Notes: generated by a model from the letters alone, not told the origin. A DNA stretch of 64,000 nt from Candidatus Gastranaerophilales bacterium (GCA_944325735.1 CALVBI010000003.1:1-64000); one strand, 5' to 3'; numbered from the stretch's first letter, positions 17,593 to 27,103 are shown. Numbers and translations are program-made.

Positions 17593-19326
17593 ATGAAAAT
17601 GTCAAAAATGTTTGTACAAACCCTAAGAGAGTTTCCTTCTGATGCAGAAGTAATCTCTCATAAAATGCTTGGCAGAGCTGGGTTTATAAAAAAACTTGCT
17701 CCAGGCGTATACACTTATATGCCTCTAATGTGGAGAGTATTGAAGAAGATTGAAAACATTGTAAGAGAAGAAATGGACAATGCAGGTGCTCAAGAACTTT
17801 TGATGCCATTTGTTCAGCCTAAAGAATTATGGGAAGAATCAGGCAGATGGGAAGTATACGGACGAGAATTAATGCGTCTTAAAGACCGCCACGACAGAGA
17901 TATGTGTCTTGGACCTACACACGAAGAAATTATCACATCTGTTGCTCGTGATGGTTTAAAATCATACAAACAACTTCCTGTAAATTTATATCAAATTCAA
18001 TCAAAATTCAGAGATGAAATCAGACCTAGATACGGACTTTTAAGAGGCCGCGAATTCATAATGAAAGATGCATACAGCTTTGATTTAGATGAAGCAGGTC
18101 TTGATAAAGAATATGAAAATATGGCACAAGCCTATAAAAAAATATTCGAAAGATGCGGACTTGATACAAAAATGGTTCAATCAGATTCAGGCGCAATAGG
18201 TGGAAGCGTATCTCATGAATTTATGGTAATCACAGACACTGACGCTGGAGAAAATGACGTTTTCTACTGTAATGATTGCGATTATTCTGCAAATTCAAAT
18301 CACGCAATATCTAATTTACCGGAAGCTGTTGTAGACGGAAAAGATTACTTTAAAGAAACTAAAGTAATCGATACTCCAAATACTCATTCAATAGAAGAAT
18401 TAAGCAAATTCTTAAATATTCCTGATACATTGATTTTAAAATCACTTGTATACATTATCGATAAAAAACCTGTAATAGCATTAATTAGAGCAGATAAAGC
18501 AGTTGAAGAAACTAAATTAATGAATGCAGTAGGCGGAATTGATGTAAGAATTGCATCTTCTGCAGAAATTGCTGAACTTATGGCCGAAAAAGGATTTGAT
18601 GCAGTTCCTGGATTTATCGGCCCTAAAGGAATGAAAGATATCACAATAATTGCAGATGAAACAGTTCGTGATATGAAAAATTTCGTTGTTGGAATAAATC
18701 AAACTGATAAGCATTTAGTTGGTGCAAATCTTTCTGATTTAGAAACAGAATTAAAATATGCAGATATAAGACTTGTACAACGAGGAGAATTATGTCCTCA
18801 ATGCGGAAAACCTTTATTTGTAACTAAAGGTATTGAAGTTGGTAATATTTTCAAACTTGGGACAAAATATTCAAAACCAATGAATGCTGTATATACAGAT
18901 ATTAACGGAAAAACTCATCCTTATGTTATGGGTTGCTACGGAATAGGCATTTCAAGAACTGCAGCTGCTGCAGTAGAAGCACATTACGATGAACACGGTA
19001 TTAAATGGCCAATCACAATTGCACCATACCACGTTGTAATTGTACCTGTAAATATTAAAGATGAATTACAAATGCAAGTTGCAAACAAGATGTATGAAGA
19101 TTTAAAATCTGCTGGAGTAGAAGTTGTATTAGACGACAGAGATGAACGTGCAGGTGTTAAATTCAAAGACGCAGATTTAATCGGCTTCCCATTCAGAGTA
19201 ACTGTTGGTAAAACGATTAATGAAGGCTTTGTAGAATACAAAGTAAGAGAAACAGGCGAACAAGAGAAATACACACCTGATGAAGCAACTGAACAACTTA
19301 TTAATATAATAAAAGCGGTTAAATAA
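17593..19326 (+). CDS. proS: Prolyl-tRNA synthetase
   Basis: Class II synthetase, bacterial type (577 residues) with an editing (INS) insertion between motifs 2 and 3. Seen: SHKMLGRAGFIKKLAPGVYTYMPL at the N-terminus, GPTHEEIIT, the motif 2 region FRDEIRPRYGLLRGREFIMKDAY, the INS domain about 220-400, motif 3 GCYGIGISRTAAA, and the anticodon-binding domain from about 475. The ATG has GAGGAA eight bases upstream. A terminator overlaps the stop. It charges tRNA-Pro; the editing domain removes mischarged Ala. Confidence 0.97.
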   Translation: MKMSKMFVQTLREFPSDAEVISHKMLGRAGFIKKLAPGVYTYMPLMWRVLKKIENIVREEMDNAGAQELLMPFVQPKELWEESGRWEVYGRELMRLKDRHDRDMCLGPTHEEIITSVARDGLKSYKQLPVNLYQIQSKFRDEIRPRYGLLRGREFIMKDAYSFDLDEAGLDKEYENMAQAYKKIFERCGLDTKMVQSDSGAIGGSVSHEFMVITDTDAGENDVFYCNDCDYSANSNHAISNLPEAVVDGKDYFKETKVIDTPNTHSIEELSKFLNIPDTLILKSLVYIIDKKPVIALIRADKAVEETKLMNAVGGIDVRIASSAEIAELMAEKGFDAVPGFIGPKGMKDITIIADETVRDMKNFVVGINQTDKHLVGANLSDLETELKYADIRLVQRGELCPQCGKPLFVTKGIEVGNIFKLGTKYSKPMNAVYTDINGKTHPYVMGCYGIGISRTAAAAVEAHYDEHGIKWPITIAPYHVVIVPVNIKDELQMQVANKMYEDLKSAGVEVVLDDRDERAGVKFKDADLIGFPFRVTVGKTINEGFVEYKVRETGEQEKYTPDEATEQLINIIKAVK

Positions 19327-19338
19327 TTAACCGCTTTT
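19311..19338. terminator. Bidirectional terminator, proS / pseudopilin 2
   Basis: Perfect 12-bp stem AAAAGCGGTTAA with loop ATAA; the proS stop codon lies in the loop. It also faces the convergent pseudopilin 2 gene. Confidence 0.9.
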
Positions 19339-19354
19339 ATTTATAATAAATTTA

Positions 19355-20172
19355 TTAAAATCCTATAGGATAATCTTTTTTGAATTCAAAATCATCTTCT
19401 ATAAATAATTGCGTACAAGCAACCATCGACGTATCCCTATTAGTAGATTGACACCTTTCAATTAAATCATCCCTTGTTAATTTTTCTCTTGCAGATTTTT
19501 TCATTGGTAATAAACCAGAAATATCTTTTAAGTCCGACAGTGATCCGGAAGGAGCTCCAAACAAAAATGCGTTTTTACCTGGAACAATATTAGGTCTTTT
19601 CCTGTAATCTTTTTGAAACTTATAGTTTGGAATTACAGCAAAATAACCATTATATATATTAACCCCAACTCCATTTGGTAAAATAAAAGCTTTTCCATAT
19701 AAAACAGCTGCATGGCTATTAGGATAAAAATAATCTCCAAACGCACCATCGAGAACTTTTACATTCTCTGATAAATTATCTTTCAAATAATCCTCAAAAA
19801 GAGCAGTTGAACACTCTTTAAATTCATAACCTGTAGGGCAAACATCTTTTCGATATTCTATAGCATAATAAAAACTAAACGGAATACCTGAAAGCGTTTG
19901 TTGCTTATAAATAGCATTAGTTAAAATTGCATAAGTTTGTTTTAGCTGAGTCGCAGTAACTTTCTTTCTATAATTTGCAACTAATGAAGGAAGTGTCATT
20001 GCTGCTACAATACCAATTATTCCTAATGTTATTAAGACCTCTGCCAGTGTAAACGCAGGTTTAGGAGCTGCTAAACTGCCCCCCCCCCGACTGCTACGCA
20101 GGTAGACACTTCAACACAAGCTTTATTATTCTTACAAGATTTTTGTGTCTGTTCTGTCTGAAATCTTTTCAT
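19355..20172 (-). CDS. Type IV pilin-like protein 2, interrupted by poly-G tract (frame off)
   Basis: Same architecture as the gene at 12551. The start ATG at 20172 has AGGAG upstream (AAAGGAGCGAGTTATGAAAA, close to the other two loci). It opens a 28-codon leader with three Cys (QKSCKNNKACVEVSTCVAV), then a G10 tract and a stop after GAV. G11 or G8 would join it to SLAAPKPA-FTLAEVLITLGIIG, making 272 residues. Downstream, MTLPSLVANYRKKVTATQLKQTY is the standard helix end. The C-terminus ends DFEFKKDYPIGF. Cleavage would again be after Ala. The leader is longer than in the other two loci. As it stands, the mature pilin cannot be made without slippage. Confidence 0.78.
20079..20088 (-). repeat. 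G10 homopolymer in pseudopilin 2
   Basis: Ten G on the coding strand between the leader and the pilin helix; same length and same frame effect as at 13270 and 57101. Confidence 0.9.
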
Positions 20173-20281
20173 AACTCGCTCCTTTCTTTCCAACAATATA
20201 ATTTGTTACATTTTTATAATAACATATTATCTAAAACATATCAATTGACAATTTTTAAACTTTACGTGTTTTACAGGAGAT

Positions 20282-21010
20282 ATGAAACCTATAAATTTAA
20301 GCGAAATAAAATCTTTACAAAGAGCAAAACAACACTTTCATGATTGTTACCTTGTGACAAGTATGAATGCCTTAAGTAACACTGAAAATGGGCGAAAAAT
20401 ATTACAAGAAAATATTTTACGTGAAGGAAACAACTTTAACATTAAATTCAAAAATATCAATGGGAAATCAGAAGATTTTTTTGTCTCAGAAAAAGAACTT
20501 AATGATTTAACTCTTTGTGATCGTTTTTTTAACCCGATTGAATTAAAAGAACCACATAATCCAATTCTTAAAGCTGTAGAAGTTGCAATGAATAAACTTC
20601 TAAAAAAATACCCAGATAAAAAATCATTTATTAACAGATTATATAAAACAAATGAAGAATTTGAATACAATAATCCATCAAGATTTTTAGAAATGTTTAC
20701 AGGCATTAAACCTATAAACATTAATGAAAACGGAATAAGAATGAGTTTAAAAAACAAAATAGATGAAACAAAAGAAGTCTTAGAAAAAATTGGAAACAAT
20801 GAAACTAACAGTTTTATAGCAGGTACTGGGCATAAATTCATTAAAGGGCTGACAAATTGGCACTGTTATACGCTAGAAAATGTAAATAATGCAAACAAAA
20901 CAGCTAAAATATTTGATAATAGGTATCAAGAAGAAATTACACTATCTTTCGATGATTTTATAAAAAAAATCAAATACATCACGGGCTATTTTAATGAAGA
21001 TTTAAAATAG
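20282..21010 (+). CDS. Calpain/papain-like cysteine peptidase candidate
   Basis: 242 residues, unassigned by strong homology. The N-terminal HFHDCYLVTSMNALSNTENG resembles the catalytic Cys helix of calpain-type (C2) peptidases (DCWL..ALASL). The C-terminal half has WHCYTLENVNNANKTAKIFDN, matching the His and Asn strands (HAYSV ... NPWG). SFDDFIKKIKYI then fits the usual dF..f segment. So a Cys, a His and an Asn occur in the right order and spacing. No signal peptide is seen. AGGAGAT lies right before the ATG. The gene stands alone between pseudopilin 2 and the GtrA gene. Enzyme activity is an inference. Confidence 0.6.
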   Translation: MKPINLSEIKSLQRAKQHFHDCYLVTSMNALSNTENGRKILQENILREGNNFNIKFKNINGKSEDFFVSEKELNDLTLCDRFFNPIELKEPHNPILKAVEVAMNKLLKKYPDKKSFINRLYKTNEEFEYNNPSRFLEMFTGIKPININENGIRMSLKNKIDETKEVLEKIGNNETNSFIAGTGHKFIKGLTNWHCYTLENVNNANKTAKIFDNRYQEEITLSFDDFIKKIKYITGYFNEDLK

Positions 21011-21013
21011 AAT

Positions 21014-21439
21014 TTATTTTTTATGATGTCGAAATGCAAAGTATTTAAACAACACATATGTTACAATTGATGCTAATAATATAGAGAAAAATTGTCCTAC
21101 ATACACATTTTTTGAAACATATCTTACAATAAACTCAAGGATTAATGCATTGCACAAATAACTTACAACCCAAGTTGTACAGCACTTAAAATACTCTTTT
21201 ATCCAATGTCCCTTAGTGCAAAATACAAAAACTTTTTGGTTAACAAAAGAAAATACAGATGAAATAATCCATTGCAATGCAACACAAATCTGATAATTTT
21301 CGTGTCCTAATAGATACACCGCTATTGCAAATATAACATAAGAAAAAGCAGCATTCCAACCTCCAACTAGAAAAAAACGGATTTTGTCAGATATACCACA
21401 CCACTTATTATATAATGCTATCACAGCTTCTTTTGTCAT
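21014..21439 (-). CDS. GtrA-family membrane protein
   Basis: 141 residues with four membrane helices, starting with IRFFLVGGWNAAFSYVIFAI, which is the GtrA signature (usually RFllVGg.ntl). Family members are thought to flip or help transfer polyprenyl-linked sugars for cell-surface glycans. The ATG follows the GatD-like gene's stop by one base, so they form an operon. FVNQKVFVF and a basic C-terminus (FKYFAFRHHKK) are typical. The substrate is unknown. Confidence 0.85.
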   Translation of the reverse strand: MTKEAVIALYNKWCGISDKIRFFLVGGWNAAFSYVIFAIAVYLLGHENYQICVALQWIISSVFSFVNQKVFVFCTKGHWIKEYFKCCTTWVVSYLCNALILEFIVRYVSKNVYVGQFFSILLASIVTYVLFKYFAFRHHKK

Positions 21440-21440
21440 A

Positions 21441-22175
21441 TTAATATGCTTTCCCTACTAATGAATTATGTGTCATTATTTCCAATTCATCATCTAACTT
21501 AGACAATTCTATTTTTTTGCCATAACGCTTTTCTAGCGCAAGAGAAATTAAATAATCTGCGAAATGCGGATTTTTAGGAAGTAAAGAGCCATGTAAATAT
21601 GTCCCAAATACATTTTTAAATCGAGCACCTGCAGTCTTATCCTGCCCATTATTACCATTTCCAACAACAACTTTTCCTAAAGGCTTGGTTTCTCCTTGCA
21701 AATAAGTCAAACCACTGTGATTTTCAAAACCAACTAAGGTAGAAGGTGACAAAAAATCAGTTTCAACAGTGACATTTCCAATAAATCTTTTTTTCCCAGC
21801 TACAGTATAGGCATCCATTAGGCTAATTCCTAATAATTTATCACCATCAAAAGGTTGATAATAATGGCCAAATAATTGATAACCACCGCATATACCGAGA
21901 AAAACAGATCCATTATCTCTTTCTTGTTGAAGAAATTCTTTATTCTTATATAATTCTCCAGCAACATCTTGCTGTTGTTTATCTTGCCCACCACCAATAA
22001 AATACAAATCGTGAGAAGAAATAGATTCTCCAGAATTAATTTCTTCATACTCAACTTGAATTCCGCGCCATTCACAGCGTTTTACAAGAGTAATAATATT
22101 TCCCATATCTCCATACAAATTTAACAATTTGGGATATAAATGCGCTATTGAAATTTTTAAATTCTTCTCTTCCAT
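21441..22175 (-). CDS. gatD: Lipid II isoglutaminyl synthase glutaminase subunit GatD
   Basis: CobB/CobQ-type class I glutamine amidotransferase, 244 residues. The nucleophile Cys is in LGICGGYQLFG (about residue 95) and the catalytic His in TYLHGSLLPKNPHFAD; HLYPKLLNLYGDMGN at the N-terminus is characteristic of GatD. With MurT, GatD amidates the D-Glu of lipid II. MurT is not adjacent here; the neighbour is a GtrA gene, so the partner must lie elsewhere. The 5' end is divergent from tatD, with a TATAAT nine bases before the ATG and no clear Shine-Dalgarno. Confidence 0.83.
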   Translation of the reverse strand: MEEKNLKISIAHLYPKLLNLYGDMGNIITLVKRCEWRGIQVEYEEINSGESISSHDLYFIGGGQDKQQQDVAGELYKNKEFLQQERDNGSVFLGICGGYQLFGHYYQPFDGDKLLGISLMDAYTVAGKKRFIGNVTVETDFLSPSTLVGFENHSGLTYLQGETKPLGKVVVGNGNNGQDKTAGARFKNVFGTYLHGSLLPKNPHFADYLISLALEKRYGKKIELSKLDDELEIMTHNSLVGKAY

Positions 22176-22204
22176 GCTTACTTAATTATATCACATAATC
22201 GTGT

Positions 22205-22210
22205 TATAAT
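22205..22210 (+). promoter_or_regulatory. -10 box of tatD, leaderless geometry
   Basis: TATAAT, six bases, ATG of tatD, with no Shine-Dalgarno. The -35 region is weak. Confidence 0.5.
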
Positions 22211-22216
22211 CTCTAT

Positions 22217-22972
22217 ATGATTGATACACATTCACATATTAATTGCATAGAAGAATTTACAATAGATGAAATAATTACAAATGCTAAAAATAATGGGGTA
22301 GAAAAAATTATCCTCCCAGCAGCACACCCCTCTGATATTGATATAGTATTTGATATTGCAAACAAATACGAAAATGTATTTGGGCTTTTAGGAGTACACC
22401 CCTCAGAAGTAAAAGATTGGGATGATAGTTTAATAGATAAAATAAAAAAATATTCTGAAAATAAAAAAATTGTAGGAATTGGAGAAATTGGTCTGGATTA
22501 TTACTGGGATAAAAGTTTTAATGACTTACAAAAGGAAGTTTTTATAAAACAAATTAAACTAGCTAACGAATTAAATCTTCCTATATCAATTCATGACAGA
22601 GAAGCACATAAAGACACATATGATATTTTAAAAGAATACAACAAAAATTCCAAAATAATTATGCACTGCTTTTCAGGAAGTGTTGAATTTGCAAAAGAAT
22701 GTGTAAAAGAAGGTTGGTACATAGCACTAGGTGGAGTTGTTACTTTTAAAAACGCTATAAAAATGAAAGAAGTAGCAAAAAACATACCAATAGAAAACTT
22801 ATTATTAGAAACAGATGCTCCATATCTCACACCTGTTCCTTATAGGGGTAAAACAAATCAACCGGCATATGTTAAATATGTTGCGGAAGAAATTGCAAAA
22901 CTTAGAGATACATCATTTGAAGAAATAGACAAAATTACAACTCAGAACGCAGAAAGAGTGTTTAATATATGA
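22217..22972 (+). CDS. tatD: TatD-family metal-dependent DNase/hydrolase
   Basis: 251 residues, metal-dependent hydrolase of the amidohydrolase fold. Metal ligands appear in order: IDTHSHIN, GEIGLDYYWD, SIHDREA, HCFSGSVE and LETDAPYLTP. Homologues act on DNA 3' ends or D-amino-acyl substrates. The ATG has no ribosome site and follows a -10 box by six bases. Its stop overlaps the tlyA start by four bases (ATGA), so the two are translated together. Confidence 0.92.
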   Translation: MIDTHSHINCIEEFTIDEIITNAKNNGVEKIILPAAHPSDIDIVFDIANKYENVFGLLGVHPSEVKDWDDSLIDKIKKYSENKKIVGIGEIGLDYYWDKSFNDLQKEVFIKQIKLANELNLPISIHDREAHKDTYDILKEYNKNSKIIMHCFSGSVEFAKECVKEGWYIALGGVVTFKNAIKMKEVAKNIPIENLLLETDAPYLTPVPYRGKTNQPAYVKYVAEEIAKLRDTSFEEIDKITTQNAERVFNI

Positions 22973-23778
22973 AAGAAAGACTTGATAAATATCTTACAGA
23001 TTTAGGCTATTTTGAAACGAAAAGCAAAGCTTCTGCTGCAATACTTGCAGGACATGTAAAAATTAATGATGAATACATAACAAAAGCAGGTTTTCAAATA
23101 AACCCAGCCAAAGAGTATGATATTCAAGTAAAATCAATGCCATTCGTATCTAGAGGCGGATTTAAGCTAAAAAAAGCTCTTGATACATTCCCTGTAAAAG
23201 TAGAAAATAGAATTTGTTTTGATGCTGGGGCATCAACTGGTGGTTTTACCGATTGTCTTTTACAAAACGGTGCCCAATTTGTCTATGCGGCTGATGTAGG
23301 ATATGGCCAGCTTGATTGGAAAATTCGTTCAGATAAAAGAGTTAAAACAATAGAAAGAACAAATTTAAAAATATGTTCTTTTGATGAAATATATGATGAA
23401 AATGAACCTGTTGCAGATCTTTTGGTAAGTGACTTATCTTTTATATCTTTAACCAAAGTTTTGGAAAACCTAAAAAAATTACTTAATCCAGAATTTCATG
23501 AAATGGTATGTCTTATCAAACCTCAATTTGAAGCAGGCAAAGAAAAAGTTGAAAAAGGCGGAGTTGTCAGAGATAAAAAAGTTCATATCGAAGTTATAGA
23601 AAATGTAATAAATTTTGCAAAAAATCTAGATTACAAAATAAATGGCCTAACTTTTTCATCAATAAAAGGACCTTCTGGTAATATTGAATATTTAATTTGG
23701 CTTTCTACAAAAAGCGGAGAAGAAACAACTTTTGACATTAAATCAATTGTTGACAATGCTTTTGAAACTCTTAATTAA
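22969..23778 (+). CDS. tlyA: TlyA-family 2'-O-ribose rRNA methyltransferase / hemolysin
   Basis: 269 residues: S4 RNA-binding domain at 1-60 (ERLDKYLTDLGYFETKSKA), then an FtsJ-like Rossmann methyltransferase. FDAGASTGGFTDCLLQNGA (residues about 83-100) is the SAM site and KPQFEAGKEKVEKGGVV is characteristic of TlyA. Members methylate 16S and 23S rRNA. It is coupled to tatD through ATGA. The 3' end is convergent with the exported protein at 23779, with no space between the stops. Confidence 0.93.
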   Translation: MKERLDKYLTDLGYFETKSKASAAILAGHVKINDEYITKAGFQINPAKEYDIQVKSMPFVSRGGFKLKKALDTFPVKVENRICFDAGASTGGFTDCLLQNGAQFVYAADVGYGQLDWKIRSDKRVKTIERTNLKICSFDEIYDENEPVADLLVSDLSFISLTKVLENLKKLLNPEFHEMVCLIKPQFEAGKEKVEKGGVVRDKKVHIEVIENVINFAKNLDYKINGLTFSSIKGPSGNIEYLIWLSTKSGEETTFDIKSIVDNAFETLN

Positions 23779-24204
23779 TTATACTTTAGGTAAAGTAACA
23801 ACAGGAGTTGCGCCATATAAATCAATATATTTGAAGAAGTTCAAAACAACTCCCGGAGGGAAAAAGTAATTATTATTAGTAGGAGTTATTTTCAACATTG
23901 AATGAGTAGAATCAACCTCTACAATACTTGCAAGATATTGTTTATTTACAGCAGTAAATAAAATATATCCTGTTTTAGATTGAATTTCATCAATTTCGAA
24001 TCTGTTAGCATTTGCACTCGCAATCGCCATATAGAATAGTTTATCAGCAGGAAGAATATATGTTCTAGTACAAGTATTAAAATTAATATTCTGAGGAGTA
24101 ATAAGCGTACTCAAAGGCATTCCTTCTTCTGCTTTTACAGGAATAGCAGAAAAAATAAAAACAAAACTTATAACAAGCATTATATATTTTATAACTCTTT
24201 CCAT
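23779..24204 (-). CDS. Small exported protein, unknown
   Basis: 141 residues. Residues 1-25 are a signal peptide (MERVIKYIMLVISFVFIFSA then IPVKA). The mature part has ILPADKLFYMAIASANANRFEI, GYILFTAVNKQYLASIVEVD and MLKITPTNNNYFFPPGVVLN, suggesting a small beta-rich domain. It begins inside the 3' end of polA (16-base overlap), so it is translated from the polA message. No family recognised. Confidence 0.75.
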   Translation of the reverse strand: MERVIKYIMLVISFVFIFSAIPVKAEEGMPLSTLITPQNINFNTCTRTYILPADKLFYMAIASANANRFEIDEIQSKTGYILFTAVNKQYLASIVEVDSTHSMLKITPTNNNYFFPPGVVLNFFKYIDLYGATPVVTLPKV

Positions 24205-27047
24205 GATTCACCTACATTCACATCAACAACCAAAGGTACAGATAAAGGCTGATTTAGTTCCATAGCTTCCTTTACCAGATTTGTTACAACATCAAGTTCT
24301 GATTTAACAACCTCAACAACAAGCTCGTCATGAACTTGCATAATCATTTTTGATTTAAGATTATTTTCTTTTAACTTTTTAGAAAAATCAATCATAGCAA
24401 TTTTCATTAAATCAGCAGCAGTTCCCTGTATAGGTTGGTTAATAGCTGCACGTTTTGCAAACTCTCTAATCATACCGTTAGAACTTGATAATTCAGTTGA
24501 AAGATAACGTTTTCTACCAAAAATAGTTTCGACAAACCCTTTTTCTTCTGCTTCAAGCACAGTACCTTCCATATAAGCTTTTACTTTTGGATAAGTTGCA
24601 AAATATTTTTCAATAAAAGTTTCTGCATCTGCATTAGAAATTCCTAAAGATTTTGCAAGTCCATACTTACTTTGTCCATAAATAATCCCAAAATTTACAG
24701 CTTTTGACTTATAACGCATTTCTTTAGTAACAGCTTCCACTGGAACATCAAAAACTTTAGAAGCAGTAAGCGTATGGACATCAACACCAGTATTAAAAGC
24801 TTCTAAAAGATGCTTATCTTGAGTAATATGAGCTAATAGTCGTAATTCAATTTGAGAATAATCAGCTGACAATATTAATCCATTCTCATTATCGCCAGAT
24901 ACAAAAGCATTTCTTATTTTATTACCTTCCTCTGTTCGAACAGGAATATTTTGTAAATTTGGATTAGAAGATGATAATCTGCCAGTAGCTGTCACTGTCT
25001 GATTATAAGTTGTATGAATTCGATTATCTTTTCTATCAATCAAAGCTGGTAATGACTCTGTATAAGTTGACTTCAATTTTGCAAACTTACGATAATCCAA
25101 AATCAACTGAGCTATTTCATATTCTTCCGCTAATTCTTCTAACACTGCAGCATTTGTAGAATAATTTGTCTTTCCTCTTTTTTTCTTAGCTTTAAGCCCC
25201 AATTTTTCAAAAAGGACTTCTCCTACTTGACGTGGAGAATTTATATTAAAAACACCACCTGCAATCTCATATATACGTCCTTCAATTTTTGCTAATTGAT
25301 TATTCATAGATATAGTAAGTTTATGCAAATAATTTTCATCTACAGAAACCCCTGTATATTCCATGTCAGCTAGTACAAAAGTCAAAGGAACTTCAACATC
25401 ATAAGTCAATTCTAATTCTTTTTTATCAAGATTATTGATCCAAAATTTAGTCAACTCTAAAATTGTAAAAGCCTCATCAGAAGAATAATTCAAAACACTT
25501 TCAATCGGGGCATCAGAAAAAGAAATTTGTTTTTTCTTATTTTTTTCAAAAGGTGCAAATGGAATAATAGCATGATTTAAATGTTCCATAGATTGCACAT
25601 CTAATTCATGGTTTCTTTGAGGATCTTTTACATAACTCGCAAGAGCAATATCAAAAATAATAGATTTTGATAAAACTCCTAAATTTCTTAAAATATTATA
25701 AGCAGTTTTAGCATTATAAGCAGTCTTATAAATTGCTTCATTTTCAAACAAAGATTTTAAATCAGTAATTACATCTTCTAATCGCAATTGATTTGAAATA
25801 TTTGAATGATTTATCGGAATATAAAAAGTCTTTGTAATAAAATCTGAATTTTTAAAAATAATATGCTTATCTTCTACTGAAATATCTTTATTATAAGCAA
25901 AAGCAAAACCTATTACAGATGAATCAACAGCATTCTTTACATCTGCATAAATATTAAAAGAAATTAAAGATTGATTCTTTAATTCTTCTAACATATCAGA
26001 AAAATCATTAGAATCAGTTATTAATTTTTTATCAAATTCACATTTAAATTCTTTATTAATTTCCTCATTTACGGCTTCCGCAAAGAATCCTAACTGCATT
26101 GAATCCGAAGAATTAACACCAGTTGCAACAGGAGCAGTTCGTTCAATTTTATCAAACGAATACAAAATCTCATTTATGTTTTTAATAAATGTATAAAACT
26201 GCATTTTTTTCAAAAATTCTGTAACTACAGATACATCAGGCAAATTAATTTTTGCACTGTCAAAATCAAAATTAACATCAAGATCTCTTACAATAGTTGC
26301 AAGATATTGACTCATCTTAGCCTGCTCAATACCTGCACAAATTCTTTCTCTTACAGCTTTTTCCGGAATATTCTCGCAATCATTTAAAATAGCATCTAAA
26401 GTTCCATATCTGGCTAATAGTTTTTGAGCCGTCTTTTCTCCTATACCTTTAACTCCAGGAATACAATCCGACACATCACCTCGCAGACCTTTATAGTCAA
26501 TAACTTGATTTGGATAAACTCCCAATTTATCAAAAATCTTATCCCAATTATATTCAACAAGCTCACCCTTTGTAGGCAAAATAACCTTTACGCAGCCTTC
26601 TTTATCTACAAGCTGAAAAGCGTCTTGGTCACCTGTTAAAATCAAAACTTTATGTCCTAGCTCACATGCTTTTTTTGAAATAGTACCGATTACATCATCA
26701 GCTTCAAAACCTTCTTTTGTATATATAGGAATATTAAAGGCTCTTAATCCTTCATAAATCAATCCCATTTGAGCCTGCATAGAATCAGGCATAGCTGAAC
26801 GATTACACTTATAATCAGAATATGTCTCAGTTCTGAATGTCTTATGACTTACATCAAAAGCAACAGCAATTGCATCAGGATTCAAATTTTCATTTTTAAG
26901 CAAATCAAAAATTGCTTTAAAAAAGCCATAAACAGCCCAAGTTGGAACACCATCAGATGTTCTCATATTAGTTCTCTCTAATGCGTAATATTGCCTAAAA
27001 GCTAACGCATGACCATCAATTAAAATAAGTGTTTTGCTATCATTCAT
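24189..27047 (-). CDS. polA: DNA polymerase I, proofreading domain apparently inactive
   Basis: 952 residues. N-terminal 5' nuclease domain (about 1-280: LILIDGHALAFRQYYAL, GFEADDVIGTI, LTGDQDAFQLV, GVKGIGEKTA). Polymerase domain about 560-952 with motif A DYSQIELR (about 729), motif B RYKSKAVNFGIIYGQS (about 777) and motif C MQVHDELVVEV (about 907). In the middle domain the 3'-5' exonuclease metal ligands are missing: the usual DxE is SFNIYADVK, the NxKxD motif is NAKTA, and YxxxD is YSSDE. It therefore probably repairs and processes Okazaki fragments without proofreading, as Taq and Bst do. A TTGACA/TAAAAT promoter lies upstream; no Shine-Dalgarno is seen. Confidence 0.96.
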   Translation of the reverse strand: MNDSKTLILIDGHALAFRQYYALERTNMRTSDGVPTWAVYGFFKAIFDLLKNENLNPDAIAVAFDVSHKTFRTETYSDYKCNRSAMPDSMQAQMGLIYEGLRAFNIPIYTKEGFEADDVIGTISKKACELGHKVLILTGDQDAFQLVDKEGCVKVILPTKGELVEYNWDKIFDKLGVYPNQVIDYKGLRGDVSDCIPGVKGIGEKTAQKLLARYGTLDAILNDCENIPEKAVRERICAGIEQAKMSQYLATIVRDLDVNFDFDSAKINLPDVSVVTEFLKKMQFYTFIKNINEILYSFDKIERTAPVATGVNSSDSMQLGFFAEAVNEEINKEFKCEFDKKLITDSNDFSDMLEELKNQSLISFNIYADVKNAVDSSVIGFAFAYNKDISVEDKHIIFKNSDFITKTFYIPINHSNISNQLRLEDVITDLKSLFENEAIYKTAYNAKTAYNILRNLGVLSKSIIFDIALASYVKDPQRNHELDVQSMEHLNHAIIPFAPFEKNKKKQISFSDAPIESVLNYSSDEAFTILELTKFWINNLDKKELELTYDVEVPLTFVLADMEYTGVSVDENYLHKLTISMNNQLAKIEGRIYEIAGGVFNINSPRQVGEVLFEKLGLKAKKKRGKTNYSTNAAVLEELAEEYEIAQLILDYRKFAKLKSTYTESLPALIDRKDNRIHTTYNQTVTATGRLSSSNPNLQNIPVRTEEGNKIRNAFVSGDNENGLILSADYSQIELRLLAHITQDKHLLEAFNTGVDVHTLTASKVFDVPVEAVTKEMRYKSKAVNFGIIYGQSKYGLAKSLGISNADAETFIEKYFATYPKVKAYMEGTVLEAEEKGFVETIFGRKRYLSTELSSSNGMIREFAKRAAINQPIQGTAADLMKIAMIDFSKKLKENNLKSKMIMQVHDELVVEVVKSELDVVTNLVKEAMELNQPLSVPLVVDVNVGESWKEL

Positions 27048-27073
27048 ATATCTATTTTTTCATAAATACGAGG

Positions 27074-27103
27074 ATTTTACAAATATATTAAGTTTAATGT
27101 CAA
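27074..27103 (-). promoter_or_regulatory. Promoter of polA
   Basis: Minus strand: consensus -35 TTGACA (27103-27098), 18-base spacer, -10 TAAAAT (27079-27074). A three-codon mini-frame ATG-AAA-AAA-TAG lies between it and the polA ATG. Confidence 0.75.
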
